From Rhizobium sp. (GTDB taxonomy: Bacteria > Pseudomonadota > Gammaproteobacteria > Xanthomonadales > Xanthomonadaceae): DNA of 34,594 nt. A program made the position numbers and the translations under genes. Every line of letters begins with the position of its first letter. The stretch's first letter is position 1. Below are positions 7,106 to 15,363 of this stretch, piece by piece. Under the pieces are notes generated by a model that had not been told where the DNA came from, did not search any database, and saw only the letters and a list, made by a program, of their open reading frames with translations. The stretch covers positions 1 to 34,594 of the forward strand of contig JAIBEO010000084.1 in the NCBI GenBank assembly GCA_019459185.1, in the 5' to 3' direction.

Positions 7106-8917
7106 TCAGTTCTTGCGGGAAGCGATCCAGCGGTCCACCTTGGCCTCGAGCACCGCCAGCGGCACCGAGCCGTCGCGCAGCACTTCGGCGTGGAAGCCGC
7201 GGATGTCGAAACGGTCGCCCAGCTCGCGTTCGGCGCGGGCGCGCAGTTCCTTGATCTTGAGCTCGCCGATCTTGTAGGCCAGGGCCTGGCCGGCGATGGC
7301 GATGTAGCGCTCGGTTTCGGAAACGGCCTCTGTCTGGCTGGTGGCGGAGTTGGCCAGCATGTATTCGATCACCTGCTCGCGACTCCAGCCCTTGCTGTGA
7401 AGGCCGGTGTCGACCACCAGGCGGATCGCGCGCCAGAGCTCGGCCTGCAGGCGGCCGAAGTACTGGTAGGGGTCGGTGTAGGCGCCCAGCTCTTTACCCA
7501 GCGATTCGGCGTACAGGCCCCAGCCCTCGGCGAAGGCGGTTTCGCCGCCGAAGCGGCGGAACTTCGGCAGTTCGCCCAGCTCCTGCTGCAGCGCCAGCTG
7601 GAAGTGGTGGCCCGGGATGGCCTCGTGCAGGTACAGGCTTTCGCTGTCCCAGCGCTTGCGGGTGGGCAGGTCGTAGGTGTTGACGTAGAAGATGCCCGGG
7701 CGCGTGCCGTCCTCGCTGGGGCGCATGTAGCTGCCGCCGGCGGCCGACTGGGCGCGGAAAGCTTCCACCGGGCGGATCTCGAACGGCGCCTTGGGCGTGA
7801 GCGAGAACAACTCGGGGATGCGCTGGTTGATCTTCGCTTCCAGCGCGCGGTAGGCCACCAGCAATTCATCCTCGCTGCCGAACTGGAATTGCTTGTCCTT
7901 GGTGACGAACTCGAAGAACTGCGCGCGCGTGCCGGCGAAACCCACCTGCTTCATCACCGCGTCCATCTCGCCGTGGATGCGCGCCACCTCTGCCAGGCCG
8001 ATGTCGTGGATCTGCGCCGGGCTCATGTCGGTGGTGGTGGACTGGCGCACGCGGTAGGCGTACCAGGCCTCGCCGTCGGGCAGGGCCGACAGCGAAACCG
8101 TGTCGCGCGCGGCCGGCAGGTATTCGTCGTTCACGAAGCGGCGCAGTTCGCGGTAGGCCGGCATCAGCTGCGTGGCGATCAGTTCGCGGTAGGCGGCGGT
8201 GAGGCGGGTCTTGTCGGCGTCGCTGAAGCCGGCCGGGAATTCGGCCACCGGGCGCCAGAACAGGGTGTCCTCGGGCTTGTCCTTGATGAGCGCGTCGATC
8301 TGCGGGATCACCTTGGCCATCAGCACCTTCGGCTGCACCACGCCGTTGGCCATGCCGGTGCGCATGTTGGCCTGCATGCTGCGCATCAGCGCCGGGAACC
8401 GGCCGGCGCGCTTGAGCCAGTTGTCGTAGTCCTGCACGGTCTTGAACGGCTGCGCGCTCGAACCCGAGCCCAGCTGCGCGAACAGGCCGGTGACGTTGTA
8501 GAACTGGTTCAGCGGCTGCTGCCAGTCGGGGAAACGTTCGCCTTCGATGCTGGCCTCGAGGTCGCGCACGAAGATCTGGTAGCTCAGCAGGTCCTGGCCC
8601 TGCAGGCCGTCGCTGCCGATGGCCTGGGCGCGGCCCAGCCACTCGCGGTTGAAGGTGGCTTCCTTCGAGCGGAACTCCGCGGCGAAGAGGTTCGGCATCT
8701 GGTCGTTGTAGCGCGGGTCGCCGACGAAGGTGGCGTTGAGCGGGTTCAGCGCCAGCGAGGCTTCCCAGTAGTCGGCGTAGAGCTGCGAGAGCTGCGCGGC
8801 GCGTTCGCCGGGCTGCGGGGCGGTGGCAGGCGCGGCCGCGGCGGTGTCAGCGGCGGGCGTGGTGGCGCAGGCCGACAGGGCGAGGGCCAGGGCAAGGGCG
8901 AGCGGGCGCAGGGTCAT
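7106..8917 (-). CDS. DUF885 family lipoprotein, putative metallopeptidase
   Basis: A 603-aa protein of the DUF885 family, believed to be zinc-dependent carboxypeptidase- or dipeptidase-like enzymes. The N-terminus MTLRPLALALALALSACATT gives a lipobox (LSAC, Cys17), so it is a periplasmic lipoprotein. The hallmark HEAIPGHH lies at residues 431-438, and a downstream GETAFAEGWGLYAESLG supplies the conserved glutamate that would complete the metal site. Length is normal for the family. The start is supported by AAGGAA about 8 nt upstream; frames continuing upstream are not needed. It is preceded by the DUF5694 gene (29-nt gap) and followed after 19 nt by the acidic lipoprotein. Substrate specificity cannot be read from sequence. 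Confidence 0.92.
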   Translation of the reverse strand: MTLRPLALALALALSACATTPAADTAAAAPATAPQPGERAAQLSQLYADYWEASLALNPLNATFVGDPRYNDQMPNLFAAEFRSKEATFNREWLGRAQAIGSDGLQGQDLLSYQIFVRDLEASIEGERFPDWQQPLNQFYNVTGLFAQLGSGSSAQPFKTVQDYDNWLKRAGRFPALMRSMQANMRTGMANGVVQPKVLMAKVIPQIDALIKDKPEDTLFWRPVAEFPAGFSDADKTRLTAAYRELIATQLMPAYRELRRFVNDEYLPAARDTVSLSALPDGEAWYAYRVRQSTTTDMSPAQIHDIGLAEVARIHGEMDAVMKQVGFAGTRAQFFEFVTKDKQFQFGSEDELLVAYRALEAKINQRIPELFSLTPKAPFEIRPVEAFRAQSAAGGSYMRPSEDGTRPGIFYVNTYDLPTRKRWDSESLYLHEAIPGHHFQLALQQELGELPKFRRFGGETAFAEGWGLYAESLGKELGAYTDPYQYFGRLQAELWRAIRLVVDTGLHSKGWSREQVIEYMLANSATSQTEAVSETERYIAIAGQALAYKIGELKIKELRARAERELGDRFDIRGFHAEVLRDGSVPLAVLEAKVDRWIASRKN

Positions 8918-8946
8918 GCGGATTCCTTGGGTGTGGAAGAGGGCGG

Positions 8947-10002
8947 TCAGGGCGCGAGCAGCGCCTCGCCGTCGACGACGTCCACCCAGGGCAGGGCCCG
9001 GAGCGACGCCTGGAGGAAGGGGCGGTGGGCGGCACCGATCAGCAGCAGCGTGCGGCCGCCATCCTCGCGCGCCAGTTCGCGGGCGAGCCGGGTCGTGATC
9101 TCGGCGTTGCGTGCGTGCCACAGCATCAGCCGGCGCCGGCCGGCGTCGTGCTTGCCGGCGGTGTTGTCGAACACCGCCCATTCGGCGGCCAGGTCGGCGC
9201 GCGCGTAGTCGTCGGAGTTCATCCAGCGCAGCAGCGCCAGCAGCCCGTCGGGCCGATCTGCGCGCCAGTGTTTCGCCTGTTCGTCGTTCAGCGCTTCCAG
9301 CCCCTGCTGCACGGCGGGCGTGGAGAGGCGCGGCAGCAGTTCATCGGCCAGCGCGCTGACGCCCAGCTCGTCGGCGAACGGGTCCACGGCGCACAGTTCG
9401 CGCTGGCCCAGCTGGCGCGCCAGGCGCAGCGCGATCGAGGCGATCTCGTTGTCGCTGGCGGCCAGGGCGTCGAGTCGCTCCACCGCGATCTGGCCCAGCG
9501 TGGCGGCGGCCGATTCGCGGGTCGCGGGCGACAGCGCGCTCCAGTTCAGCGCGGCCGACCAGGGCTCGTATGCGGCCAGCTGCAGCGAGACCAGGGTCAG
9601 CCGCTGCATTTCGTCGAGCGTGTCCTGGGCCACGAGGCTGCCGGCTTCGATACGGGCCTGCGCGGCCGGGCGCTGGCGCCGCACCTGCTGTTCGCCGGCC
9701 AGGCGAACGGCGTTCATGGCGAAGGTGGAGAGCAGTTCGCCGTAGCGCGCCGGCTCGGCGGCGAAGGCTTCGACCGACTCGCCGGGCACGGCCTCGATGC
9801 AGACGCGGGTGGGCGCGAACCTGGCCAGCCGCTCCACCACCGCCGCCTGCTGCACCGGCGTGGTGGCGGGTTGGAGTTGTGCGAGGTGGGCGCTGCCGAG
9901 CACCAGCACTTCTGCGCCCGAGGCCAGCGCAGGCAGCAGCGCGGCGACCAGCAGCAGCGCGAACCGGCGGTTCAGGGGCAGGGGGCGGCGGGTCGTGACC
10001 AT
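8947..10002 (-). CDS. DUF5694 (TraB/Tiki-related) exported protein
   Basis: A 351-aa protein beginning MVTTRRPLPLNRRFALLLVAALLPALASGAEV in outline: a signal peptide with an ASG-A type cleavage. The mature domain opens with EVLVLGSAHLAQL and closes with TLLLIGAAHRPFLQASL. This pair of strand-GxxH motifs is typical of the TraB/PrgY/Tiki-related superfamily and of DUF5694, and E96-like acidic residues (IEAVPGES) fit the same fold. Such proteins are proposed metalloproteases, but activity is unproven here. The start is placed at this methionine because the 27 codons upstream are outside the signal peptide. The gene leads into the DUF885 lipoprotein gene. Confidence 0.82.
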   Translation of the reverse strand: MVTTRRPLPLNRRFALLLVAALLPALASGAEVLVLGSAHLAQLQPATTPVQQAAVVERLARFAPTRVCIEAVPGESVEAFAAEPARYGELLSTFAMNAVRLAGEQQVRRQRPAAQARIEAGSLVAQDTLDEMQRLTLVSLQLAAYEPWSAALNWSALSPATRESAAATLGQIAVERLDALAASDNEIASIALRLARQLGQRELCAVDPFADELGVSALADELLPRLSTPAVQQGLEALNDEQAKHWRADRPDGLLALLRWMNSDDYARADLAAEWAVFDNTAGKHDAGRRRLMLWHARNAEITTRLARELAREDGGRTLLLIGAAHRPFLQASLRALPWVDVVDGEALLAP

Positions 10003-10089
10003 GGCAGGGCTCGGGACGGGGTGCAGGGAACTCACCCCCCAGTGTGGCGCAGCCGGTGCGTACTGGCCCGGGCTGGAAGTCACGCCGGC

Positions 10090-10854
10090 TCAGCCCCGGG
10101 CGGCGGCGGCGCGCAGCTGGGCGGCCTGGTCGCGGCCCAGCCAGGCGGTGATGCCGCGCCGCACCAGGTAGAGCAGGGGGATCAGGGCGACGGCGCAGGC
10201 CATCTTGTAGGCGTAGTTCATGGTGCCCACCACCAGGAACAGCGAGGTGGGCCACTGCTGCGGCCCCAGCACGAAGGCGATGTAGAGCACGATGAAGCTG
10301 TCCACCAGCTGCGACACCGCCGTGGAGCCGGTGGCGCGCAGCCACACCATCCGTTCGCCGGTGGCGTGGCGGATGCGGTGGAACACGCTCACGTCGATCA
10401 GCTGGCCGATGAGGAAGGCCACCAGCGAGCCGCCGATGGTCCACAGGCCCTGGCCGAACACGGCGCCGAACGCGGCCTGGTAGTCGGGTACGCCTTGCTC
10501 CGCGGCCACGCCCACCCACCACGAGGCCGGCGCCAGGCCGATGGCCACGTAGGCGAACACGAAGCCGTAGACGATCACCGCCACCGCCAGCCAGCTGATG
10601 AAGCGCACGCCGCGCTTGCCGAAGAATTCGTTGACGACGTCGGTCATCACGAACACGATCGGCCAGAGCAGGGTGCCTGCCGTGAAGTTCAGCGAGCCGC
10701 TCTGCCCGAACAGGTTCCACTCGAAGGGACGCAGGCCCAGGGTGTCCTCGAGCGCGAAGATCTTGACGCCGATGAACTCGGCCAGCAGCGCGTTGCTGAC
10801 GAAGAACACCGCCAGCACCAGGAACAGGCGGTTGGCGCGTTCGGCGCTGGTCAC
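10090..10854 (-). CDS. yhhQ: Queuosine precursor transporter YhhQ
   Basis: Inner-membrane importer of 7-cyano/aminomethyl-7-deazaguanine, the precursor used for queuosine in tRNA (VUT/DUF165 family), 254 aa. It has about six transmembrane helices, and the family core FVMTDVVNEFFGKRG and QLIDVSVFHRIRHATGE are clear, followed by GSTAVSQLVDSFIVLYIAF. The start is GTG, overlapping the stop of the DUF502 gene by 4 nt (10851-10854), which suggests coupled translation. No queuosine biosynthesis genes lie nearby. The polar, charged residues inside the helices are those expected of this transporter family. The family call is secure, the substrate is by homology. Confidence 0.92.
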   Translation of the reverse strand: MTSAERANRLFLVLAVFFVSNALLAEFIGVKIFALEDTLGLRPFEWNLFGQSGSLNFTAGTLLWPIVFVMTDVVNEFFGKRGVRFISWLAVAVIVYGFVFAYVAIGLAPASWWVGVAAEQGVPDYQAAFGAVFGQGLWTIGGSLVAFLIGQLIDVSVFHRIRHATGERMVWLRATGSTAVSQLVDSFIVLYIAFVLGPQQWPTSLFLVVGTMNYAYKMACAVALIPLLYLVRRGITAWLGRDQAAQLRAAAARG

Positions 10855-11501
10855 GCGGCCGGCCCGGGGCGCTCGAAGGGGATGGTGTCGGGGCTGACCG
10901 CGCCGCCGGAGATGATGAAGGACATCGCCTCGTCCACGCTCCAGTCGGTGGGCGTCAGGCGGTCCACCGGCACCACTTCCAGGTAACCCGAGGTGGGGTT
11001 GGGCGTGGTGGGCACGTACACCGCCGCCAGCTCGCGGCCGGTGCCCTGCTCGCGCATCACCCGGGTGACGAAGCCCACGCACTTCATCTCGCGGTGCGGG
11101 AAATCGATGAGCACCACGCGCTGGGTGCCGTCGGGCTTGGTCTGCAGCAGGTCGAGCAGCTTGCGGGCGCTGCCGTAGACCGTCTTCATGAGAGGGATGC
11201 GGGCGATCAGCGCCTCGAACCAGGCCAGCATGCGCTGGCCGATGACGCGCCGCGCCAGCGCGCCCACCGCCACGATCACGAACACGGTGGCCACCACGGC
11301 GAACGTGGACTGTGCCCAGGGGTCGTCCATCCAGCCCAGCCATTCCGGGTGGGCAGCGGCCAGGCGACCCGACAGCGGCGCCACCAGCGGCTGGCTCATG
11401 TCGGAGAGCAGCACCAGCACGAACTTGAACACGATCCAGACCAGCCAGATCGGCAGCAGGGTCAGCAGGCCGGTGAGGAAATAGGCACGAAGTCGTCGCA
11501 T
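10851..11501 (-). CDS. DUF502 family membrane protein
   Basis: A 216-aa inner-membrane protein of the DUF502 family, whose role is unestablished though plant relatives (COV/LCV) act in vascular patterning. Two transmembrane segments are evident: LTGLLTLLPIWLVWIVF near the N-terminus and TFAVVATVFVIVAVGALA around residue 70. The soluble domain follows with the family motifs RIPLMKTVYGSARKLLDLL, VVLIDFPHREMKCVGFVTR, and YVPTTPNPTSGYL. It overlaps yhhQ (GTGA), so the two are probably one transcript. The upstream kinase gene ends 36 nt away. No strong Shine-Dalgarno is visible before its ATG. Confidence 0.92.
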   Translation of the reverse strand: MRRLRAYFLTGLLTLLPIWLVWIVFKFVLVLLSDMSQPLVAPLSGRLAAAHPEWLGWMDDPWAQSTFAVVATVFVIVAVGALARRVIGQRMLAWFEALIARIPLMKTVYGSARKLLDLLQTKPDGTQRVVLIDFPHREMKCVGFVTRVMREQGTGRELAAVYVPTTPNPTSGYLEVVPVDRLTPTDWSVDEAMSFIISGGAVSPDTIPFERPGPAA

Positions 11502-11537
11502 GCGGGGCAGTGTAGGGCAGGCCGCGTCGCGGCGGGG

Positions 11538-13850
11538 TCAGCGCTTGCCCAGCTCCCCGGCGGGCACGCTGCGCACGAGGCGGAAGCCGATGTCGTCGAA
11601 GCCGGTGCCGGCGTCGAAGTCATTGCTCTGCGTCGGGTTGGCGCGATTGGCGCCGTCGCGCCAGCCCACGCCGGCGGCCAGGCGGCGCTGGCAGCCGCGG
11701 GTGCAGTCGCTCACCCATTCGCGGGCGTTGCCGCGGGTGCCGGCCAGGCCGATCGGGCTCAGCGGGCCCTGGGCGGCGTTCACCGTGCCCTCGACGCCGG
11801 CGCAGCCGATGCGGCCGTCCTGGCAGGCGTTGCCGCTGCCGCGGTAGTCGGCCAGCGGGCGCCATTCGGCCAGGGTGGGCAGGCGGTAGTCCTTGCCGCT
11901 GCGGCGGCTGAGCCACTGCGCGTAGGCCTGGGCATCGTCGTAGCTCACGCAGAGCACCGGGTGGTTGCCGCTCTGGTTGAAGCCCGGGTCGTCCCAGGTG
12001 CGCTTCTTGATGCTGATGGGCGCCAGGCGGTTGCGGCAGCGCGCGGCCGGTCGGCCGGTGGCGCTGGCGAAGGCGGCGTACTCGGCGCGGGTGACTTCGT
12101 TGCGCATGGCGGCCAGGCCGGCGCGGCTGCCTCGCGGCGTGCGCGCCAGCACCATGGCCACCGCGGTGTCGGCCAGCGGTTCGCCCGCCTTGGGCAGGGC
12201 GACGGCCTTCGACCAGGCTGGCTCCAGGCTGGCCGGCGGCACCGCCAGCGCGGTGGCCAGGGCCTTGGTGGCCTCCACGGCGTCGGCGTCGAGCTCGGCC
12301 AGGTTGGCTTCCAGCCGCGCCAGCAGCAGCGGCGGCAGCGCGGTGGTGAGCTCGCGCCAGGGCTTGCCTTCCAGGCGGTCCATCTCGGCGGCGAAGGGCG
12401 CGGCCTTTTCGTGGTTCTGGCGGGCCTCGTCGTCGTTGCCGGCGCGCACGGCTTCCAGCACGCGGGTGCTGTAGAAACCGATCACTTCGTCGGACAGGCG
12501 GAACAGCGCCGGCTCGCGCGGCGCGAGCTGGCGCGCGCGGCGCAGCGAATCCATGGCGTTGTCGCCGGGCGGCAGGCTCAGGCGCTGGCGGTCGATCTGG
12601 CGGCGGGCGGCGGCCAGTTCGCGGGCGCCCGGGAGGGTGGGGTCGTAGTCGAGCGTGAACACCGTGACTTCGGCCTTGGCCTGGGCGAACGGCGTGGGGC
12701 CGGCGGGCGCAACCGCGGGTTCCGGCGCGGCGTCGGGCGTGGCGGGCGCGGCTTCCGGCATGGCGGTTTCGGCGGCGACCACGGGCGCGGCTTCCGCCGG
12801 TGCGGGTTCGGCGGCCGGGGCGGCGTCCTCGACGGTGAAGAAATCGCTTTCCGGGGCTTCGGGCGGACCCGGGTCGCGCATCAGCCAGACGATGGCGGCA
12901 CCGGCCAGCACCGCGCCCGAAACCGTGGCCAGCACCGGCTTCCACCAGCGTCCGGCGAAGGCCTTGAGCTTGCCCGGGTCCACCAGCGGCGCGGACGGCT
13001 TGCCTTCGGCCAGCTGGTTGAGCGCGCCCAGCATCTGCTGCGCGTTGCGGTAGCGGTTGTCCGGCGACTTGGCCATCGCCCGGTCGATGAAGGGCTGCCA
13101 GTGTTTCTTGTCGACTGGCAGGCGCGGCACCGGGTCCTGGGCATGCATCAGCGCCAGCGCCAGCGGGTCGGCGGCCTGGAAGGGCAGCTTGCCGGTGAGC
13201 AGTTCGAAGGCCAGCACGCCGACGCTGTAGAGGTCGGCGCGGCCGTCCACCACTTCGCCGCGGGCCTGTTCCGGCGCCATGTAGCCGCCGCTGCCGACGG
13301 CCAGGCCGGCGGTGGTGATGCGGGTGGCGTCGCGTTTGCTCAGCGCGATGCCGAAGTCGGTGAGCAGCGGCCGGTCGGCGTTGTCGAACAGCACGTTCTC
13401 GGCCTTCACGTCGCGGTGCACGATGCCGCGGGCGTGAGCGTATTCGAGCGCCGAGAGCAGCGAGCGCAGCACTTCGATGGCGCGCGGCTCGTCGTGGGTG
13501 AAGTCGCGCTGGCCCAGGTGGCCCTTGGCCAGGTAGGGCAGCACGTAATACAGCAGGCCCTGGCGCGTGCGTCCGACCTCGTGGATGCCGACGATGCACG
13601 GGTGCTCGAGCTTGGCGATGGTGCGCGCCTCGTGCTCGAAGCGCTGCTTGGAGATTTCGTCGGTCAGCGCGGTGGGCGACATGACCTTGATTGCCACCTG
13701 CCGGTCCAGCGATTCCTGCACGCCCAGGTAGACCTGGGACATGCCGCCCTTGCCGATGCGGCGCAGCACCCGGTAGCCCGGGATCTCCGGCATGTAGCTG
13801 GAGAGCAGCGCAGTCAGCTCGTCAGGGGAAAGGTCTTCTTCCTGCTGCAT
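11538..13850 (-). CDS. Transmembrane Ser/Thr kinase with FGE-like domain
   Basis: A 770-aa Hanks-type receptor kinase. The cytoplasmic kinase domain (about residues 26-280) is complete: glycine loop GKGGMSQVYLG, Lys55 in VAIKVM, helix-C Glu74, catalytic HRDVKAEN (Asp147), DFG at 165-167 and APE at 192-194. One transmembrane helix (about 304-324) leads into an Ala/Pro-rich linker, a helical region and a C-terminal formylglycine-generating-enzyme/sulfatase-modifying-like domain (about 575-770), placed outside the membrane. In that domain the two catalytic cysteines expected after the GSW-like segment (here GVGWRDG, from residue 727) are missing, so it is probably a binding or sensor domain. The start is chosen at MQQEEDL; an ATG 14 codons upstream (13892) is an alternative, but it would fall in a likely -10 box. 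Confidence 0.93.
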   Translation of the reverse strand: MQQEEDLSPDELTALLSSYMPEIPGYRVLRRIGKGGMSQVYLGVQESLDRQVAIKVMSPTALTDEISKQRFEHEARTIAKLEHPCIVGIHEVGRTRQGLLYYVLPYLAKGHLGQRDFTHDEPRAIEVLRSLLSALEYAHARGIVHRDVKAENVLFDNADRPLLTDFGIALSKRDATRITTAGLAVGSGGYMAPEQARGEVVDGRADLYSVGVLAFELLTGKLPFQAADPLALALMHAQDPVPRLPVDKKHWQPFIDRAMAKSPDNRYRNAQQMLGALNQLAEGKPSAPLVDPGKLKAFAGRWWKPVLATVSGAVLAGAAIVWLMRDPGPPEAPESDFFTVEDAAPAAEPAPAEAAPVVAAETAMPEAAPATPDAAPEPAVAPAGPTPFAQAKAEVTVFTLDYDPTLPGARELAAARRQIDRQRLSLPPGDNAMDSLRRARQLAPREPALFRLSDEVIGFYSTRVLEAVRAGNDDEARQNHEKAAPFAAEMDRLEGKPWRELTTALPPLLLARLEANLAELDADAVEATKALATALAVPPASLEPAWSKAVALPKAGEPLADTAVAMVLARTPRGSRAGLAAMRNEVTRAEYAAFASATGRPAARCRNRLAPISIKKRTWDDPGFNQSGNHPVLCVSYDDAQAYAQWLSRRSGKDYRLPTLAEWRPLADYRGSGNACQDGRIGCAGVEGTVNAAQGPLSPIGLAGTRGNAREWVSDCTRGCQRRLAAGVGWRDGANRANPTQSNDFDAGTGFDDIGFRLVRSVPAGELGKR

Positions 13851-13887
13851 GGCGCGGGCGGGGCTGGGCGGGGGGACGGGGCTGTCC

Positions 13888-13915
13888 AGCATACGGCAGC
13901 CGCCCGTTCAGGCAA
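13888..13915 (-). promoter_or_regulatory. Putative sigma70 promoter of the kinase gene
   Basis: On the minus strand TTGCCT (13910-13915) and TATGCT (13888-13893) are separated by 16 nt. They resemble -35 and -10 boxes at near-ideal spacing. The transcript would start about 13880 and give a leader of about 30 nt before the ATG at 13850. This box lies over the alternative upstream ATG of the kinase frame, which favours the shorter protein. Matches are suggestive only. Confidence 0.35.
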
Positions 13916-13963
13916 GCCATTTGTGAAAACGTGAACGGCGTCACGGTTCCCGCCGGCCGGGAC

Positions 13964-14422
13964 TCAGGCGTCCGGTTTGGGGCGTTTGCGGCGCACGTAA
14001 ACCTGCTTGCGCACCCGGGCCACTACGTGGCCTTCGCCGTCGCGCACTTCGGTGTCGAACCAGTGCAGCACTTTCGAGCCGTCTTCGGCGGCGGCCCGCA
14101 GCGCCTCCACCACGGCTTCGGGCAGGTCGAACTCGGCCACCACGGTGCCGCGGCCGGGCTTCTCGAACTTCACTTCGCCGGCCTGGTCCCACACCAGGTA
14201 ACCCGGGCCGAGCCGGCGCATGACCAGGATCATCCAGAACGGATCGGTCATGGCGAACAGGCTGCCGCCGAAGTGCGTGCCCACGTAGTTGCGGTTGTAC
14301 CAGCGCTGGCGAAGCTCCACCCGCGCATGGCTGAAGTCGTCGGCCAGGCGGGTGACGCGGATGCCGGCGAACAGGAAGGGCGGCCAGACGTTGAACAGCA
14401 GCCGCAGGCGGGAAGCTTTCAT
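13964..14422 (-). CDS. DUF4442 hotdog-fold thioesterase-like protein
   Basis: A 152-aa protein of the DUF4442/YiiD C-terminal type, a hotdog-fold family related to PaaI acyl-CoA thioesterases. Typical landmarks are the N-terminal WPPFLFAGIRV, RQRWYNRNYVGTHFGGSLFAMTDPFW (hotdog helix with a conserved Asn and His), the LVWDQAGEVKFEKPG strand, and a basic C-terminus VYVRRKRPKPDA. No signal peptide. Acyl-CoA substrates are plausible but unproved, and family members often lack demonstrated activity. It lies between cnoX upstream (10 nt away) and the kinase gene downstream, so it may share the cnoX transcript. Confidence 0.86.
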   Translation of the reverse strand: MKASRLRLLFNVWPPFLFAGIRVTRLADDFSHARVELRQRWYNRNYVGTHFGGSLFAMTDPFWMILVMRRLGPGYLVWDQAGEVKFEKPGRGTVVAEFDLPEAVVEALRAAAEDGSKVLHWFDTEVRDGEGHVVARVRKQVYVRRKRPKPDA

Positions 14423-14432
14423 GGGCGTGGGC

Positions 14433-15296
14433 TCAGAACAGCAGCGACGCCATCTTGCGCCGGTAGGTGCCCACCAGGTCCTCGTCTTCGACCACGCGGA
14501 AGGCGTCGATCAGCGCCTTGCGCGGCAGGCCTTCGGCGTAGTTGCGGTCGCGGCGAAGCATTTCCAGGAACTGTTCCAGGCCGTCCTGCCAGCGGCCGGC
14601 GACGATGTCGGCGGCGCCCAGCAGGTGGCGGGCGCGCAGATCGGCGGGGTCGGCGGCCAGGGCCTGGCGCAGTACTTCGGCCGGCGGTGCGTCCTTGAGC
14701 AGGGCCAGGAAGGCCAGGCGGGCGCGGCCGCGCAGGGCGCGGTCGTCCTGGGCCAGGTTGGCCGGCAGGGCGTCGAGCAAGGTCTCGGCTTCGGCCACGG
14801 TGCCGGTGCGCAAGAGCGCCAGCGACAGGTCGAGCTTCAGCTCGTCCTTGTCCGGTTCGGCCAGCACGGCGGCGCGCAGGCGCACTACTTCTTCGTGCGG
14901 GTCGGTGGGCGCGGCGGCCTCGGGTTCGGCCGGGGCCTCGGCTTCCTTCGCGGTGATGCCGTGGTGGGCCAGGAACTGGCGCAGCTGGCCCTCGGGCAGG
15001 GCGCCCGGGAAACCGTCGACGATCTGGCCGTCCTTCACCAGCATCACCGTCGGCACCGACTTGATCTGGAAGTAGCCGGCGAGCTGCTGCTCCTTGTCCA
15101 CGTCCACCTTGGCCAGCAGAAAGCCGCCGTTGAATTCGGCGGCCAGTTTTTCCAGCACCGGCCCCAGGGTCTTGCAGGGGCCGCACCAGGTGGCCCAGAA
15201 GTCCACCAGCACCGGGATTTCCTTGGACTTGAGCAATACGTCGACCTCGAATTTCTCGAGGCCGGCGTCGAAAACGTGGGGATTGGCGGGGGTCAT
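14433..15296 (-). CDS. cnoX: Chaperedoxin CnoX (thioredoxin + TPR, YbbN)
   Basis: A 287-aa cytoplasmic co-chaperone that protects oxidised clients and passes them to GroEL or DnaK (by homology to CnoX/YbbN, 284 aa in E. coli). Residues 20-115 are a thioredoxin fold with the active site WCGPC (Cys38 and Cys41) and the cis-proline region SVPTVMLV. Residues about 130-287 form TPR-like helices ending in LRRDRNYAEGLPRKALIDAF and VGTYRRKMASLLF. E. coli CnoX has lost the CXXC and thioredoxin activity; this protein keeps both cysteines, as the Caulobacter protein does, so it may be a true reductase. The thioesterase-like gene follows 10 nt later. Confidence 0.92.
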   Translation of the reverse strand: MTPANPHVFDAGLEKFEVDVLLKSKEIPVLVDFWATWCGPCKTLGPVLEKLAAEFNGGFLLAKVDVDKEQQLAGYFQIKSVPTVMLVKDGQIVDGFPGALPEGQLRQFLAHHGITAKEAEAPAEPEAAAPTDPHEEVVRLRAAVLAEPDKDELKLDLSLALLRTGTVAEAETLLDALPANLAQDDRALRGRARLAFLALLKDAPPAEVLRQALAADPADLRARHLLGAADIVAGRWQDGLEQFLEMLRRDRNYAEGLPRKALIDAFRVVEDEDLVGTYRRKMASLLF

Positions 15297-15363
15297 GGCG
15301 GGTCCGTCCGGAAAGGCATCACCCGCAGATGGTGCCAGCAGCGGCCGGACTCAAGCCAATGCT

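Noticed and set aside
6989-9208. A 739-codon plus-strand frame opposite the DUF885 gene
   Set aside because: The minus strand encodes a full DUF885 lipoprotein with HEAIPGHH, a signal peptide and a good ribosome site. The plus frame is a mirror artefact.
11538-13850. A functional formylglycine-generating enzyme
   Set aside because: The catalytic cysteine pair is absent and no sulfatase gene is nearby.
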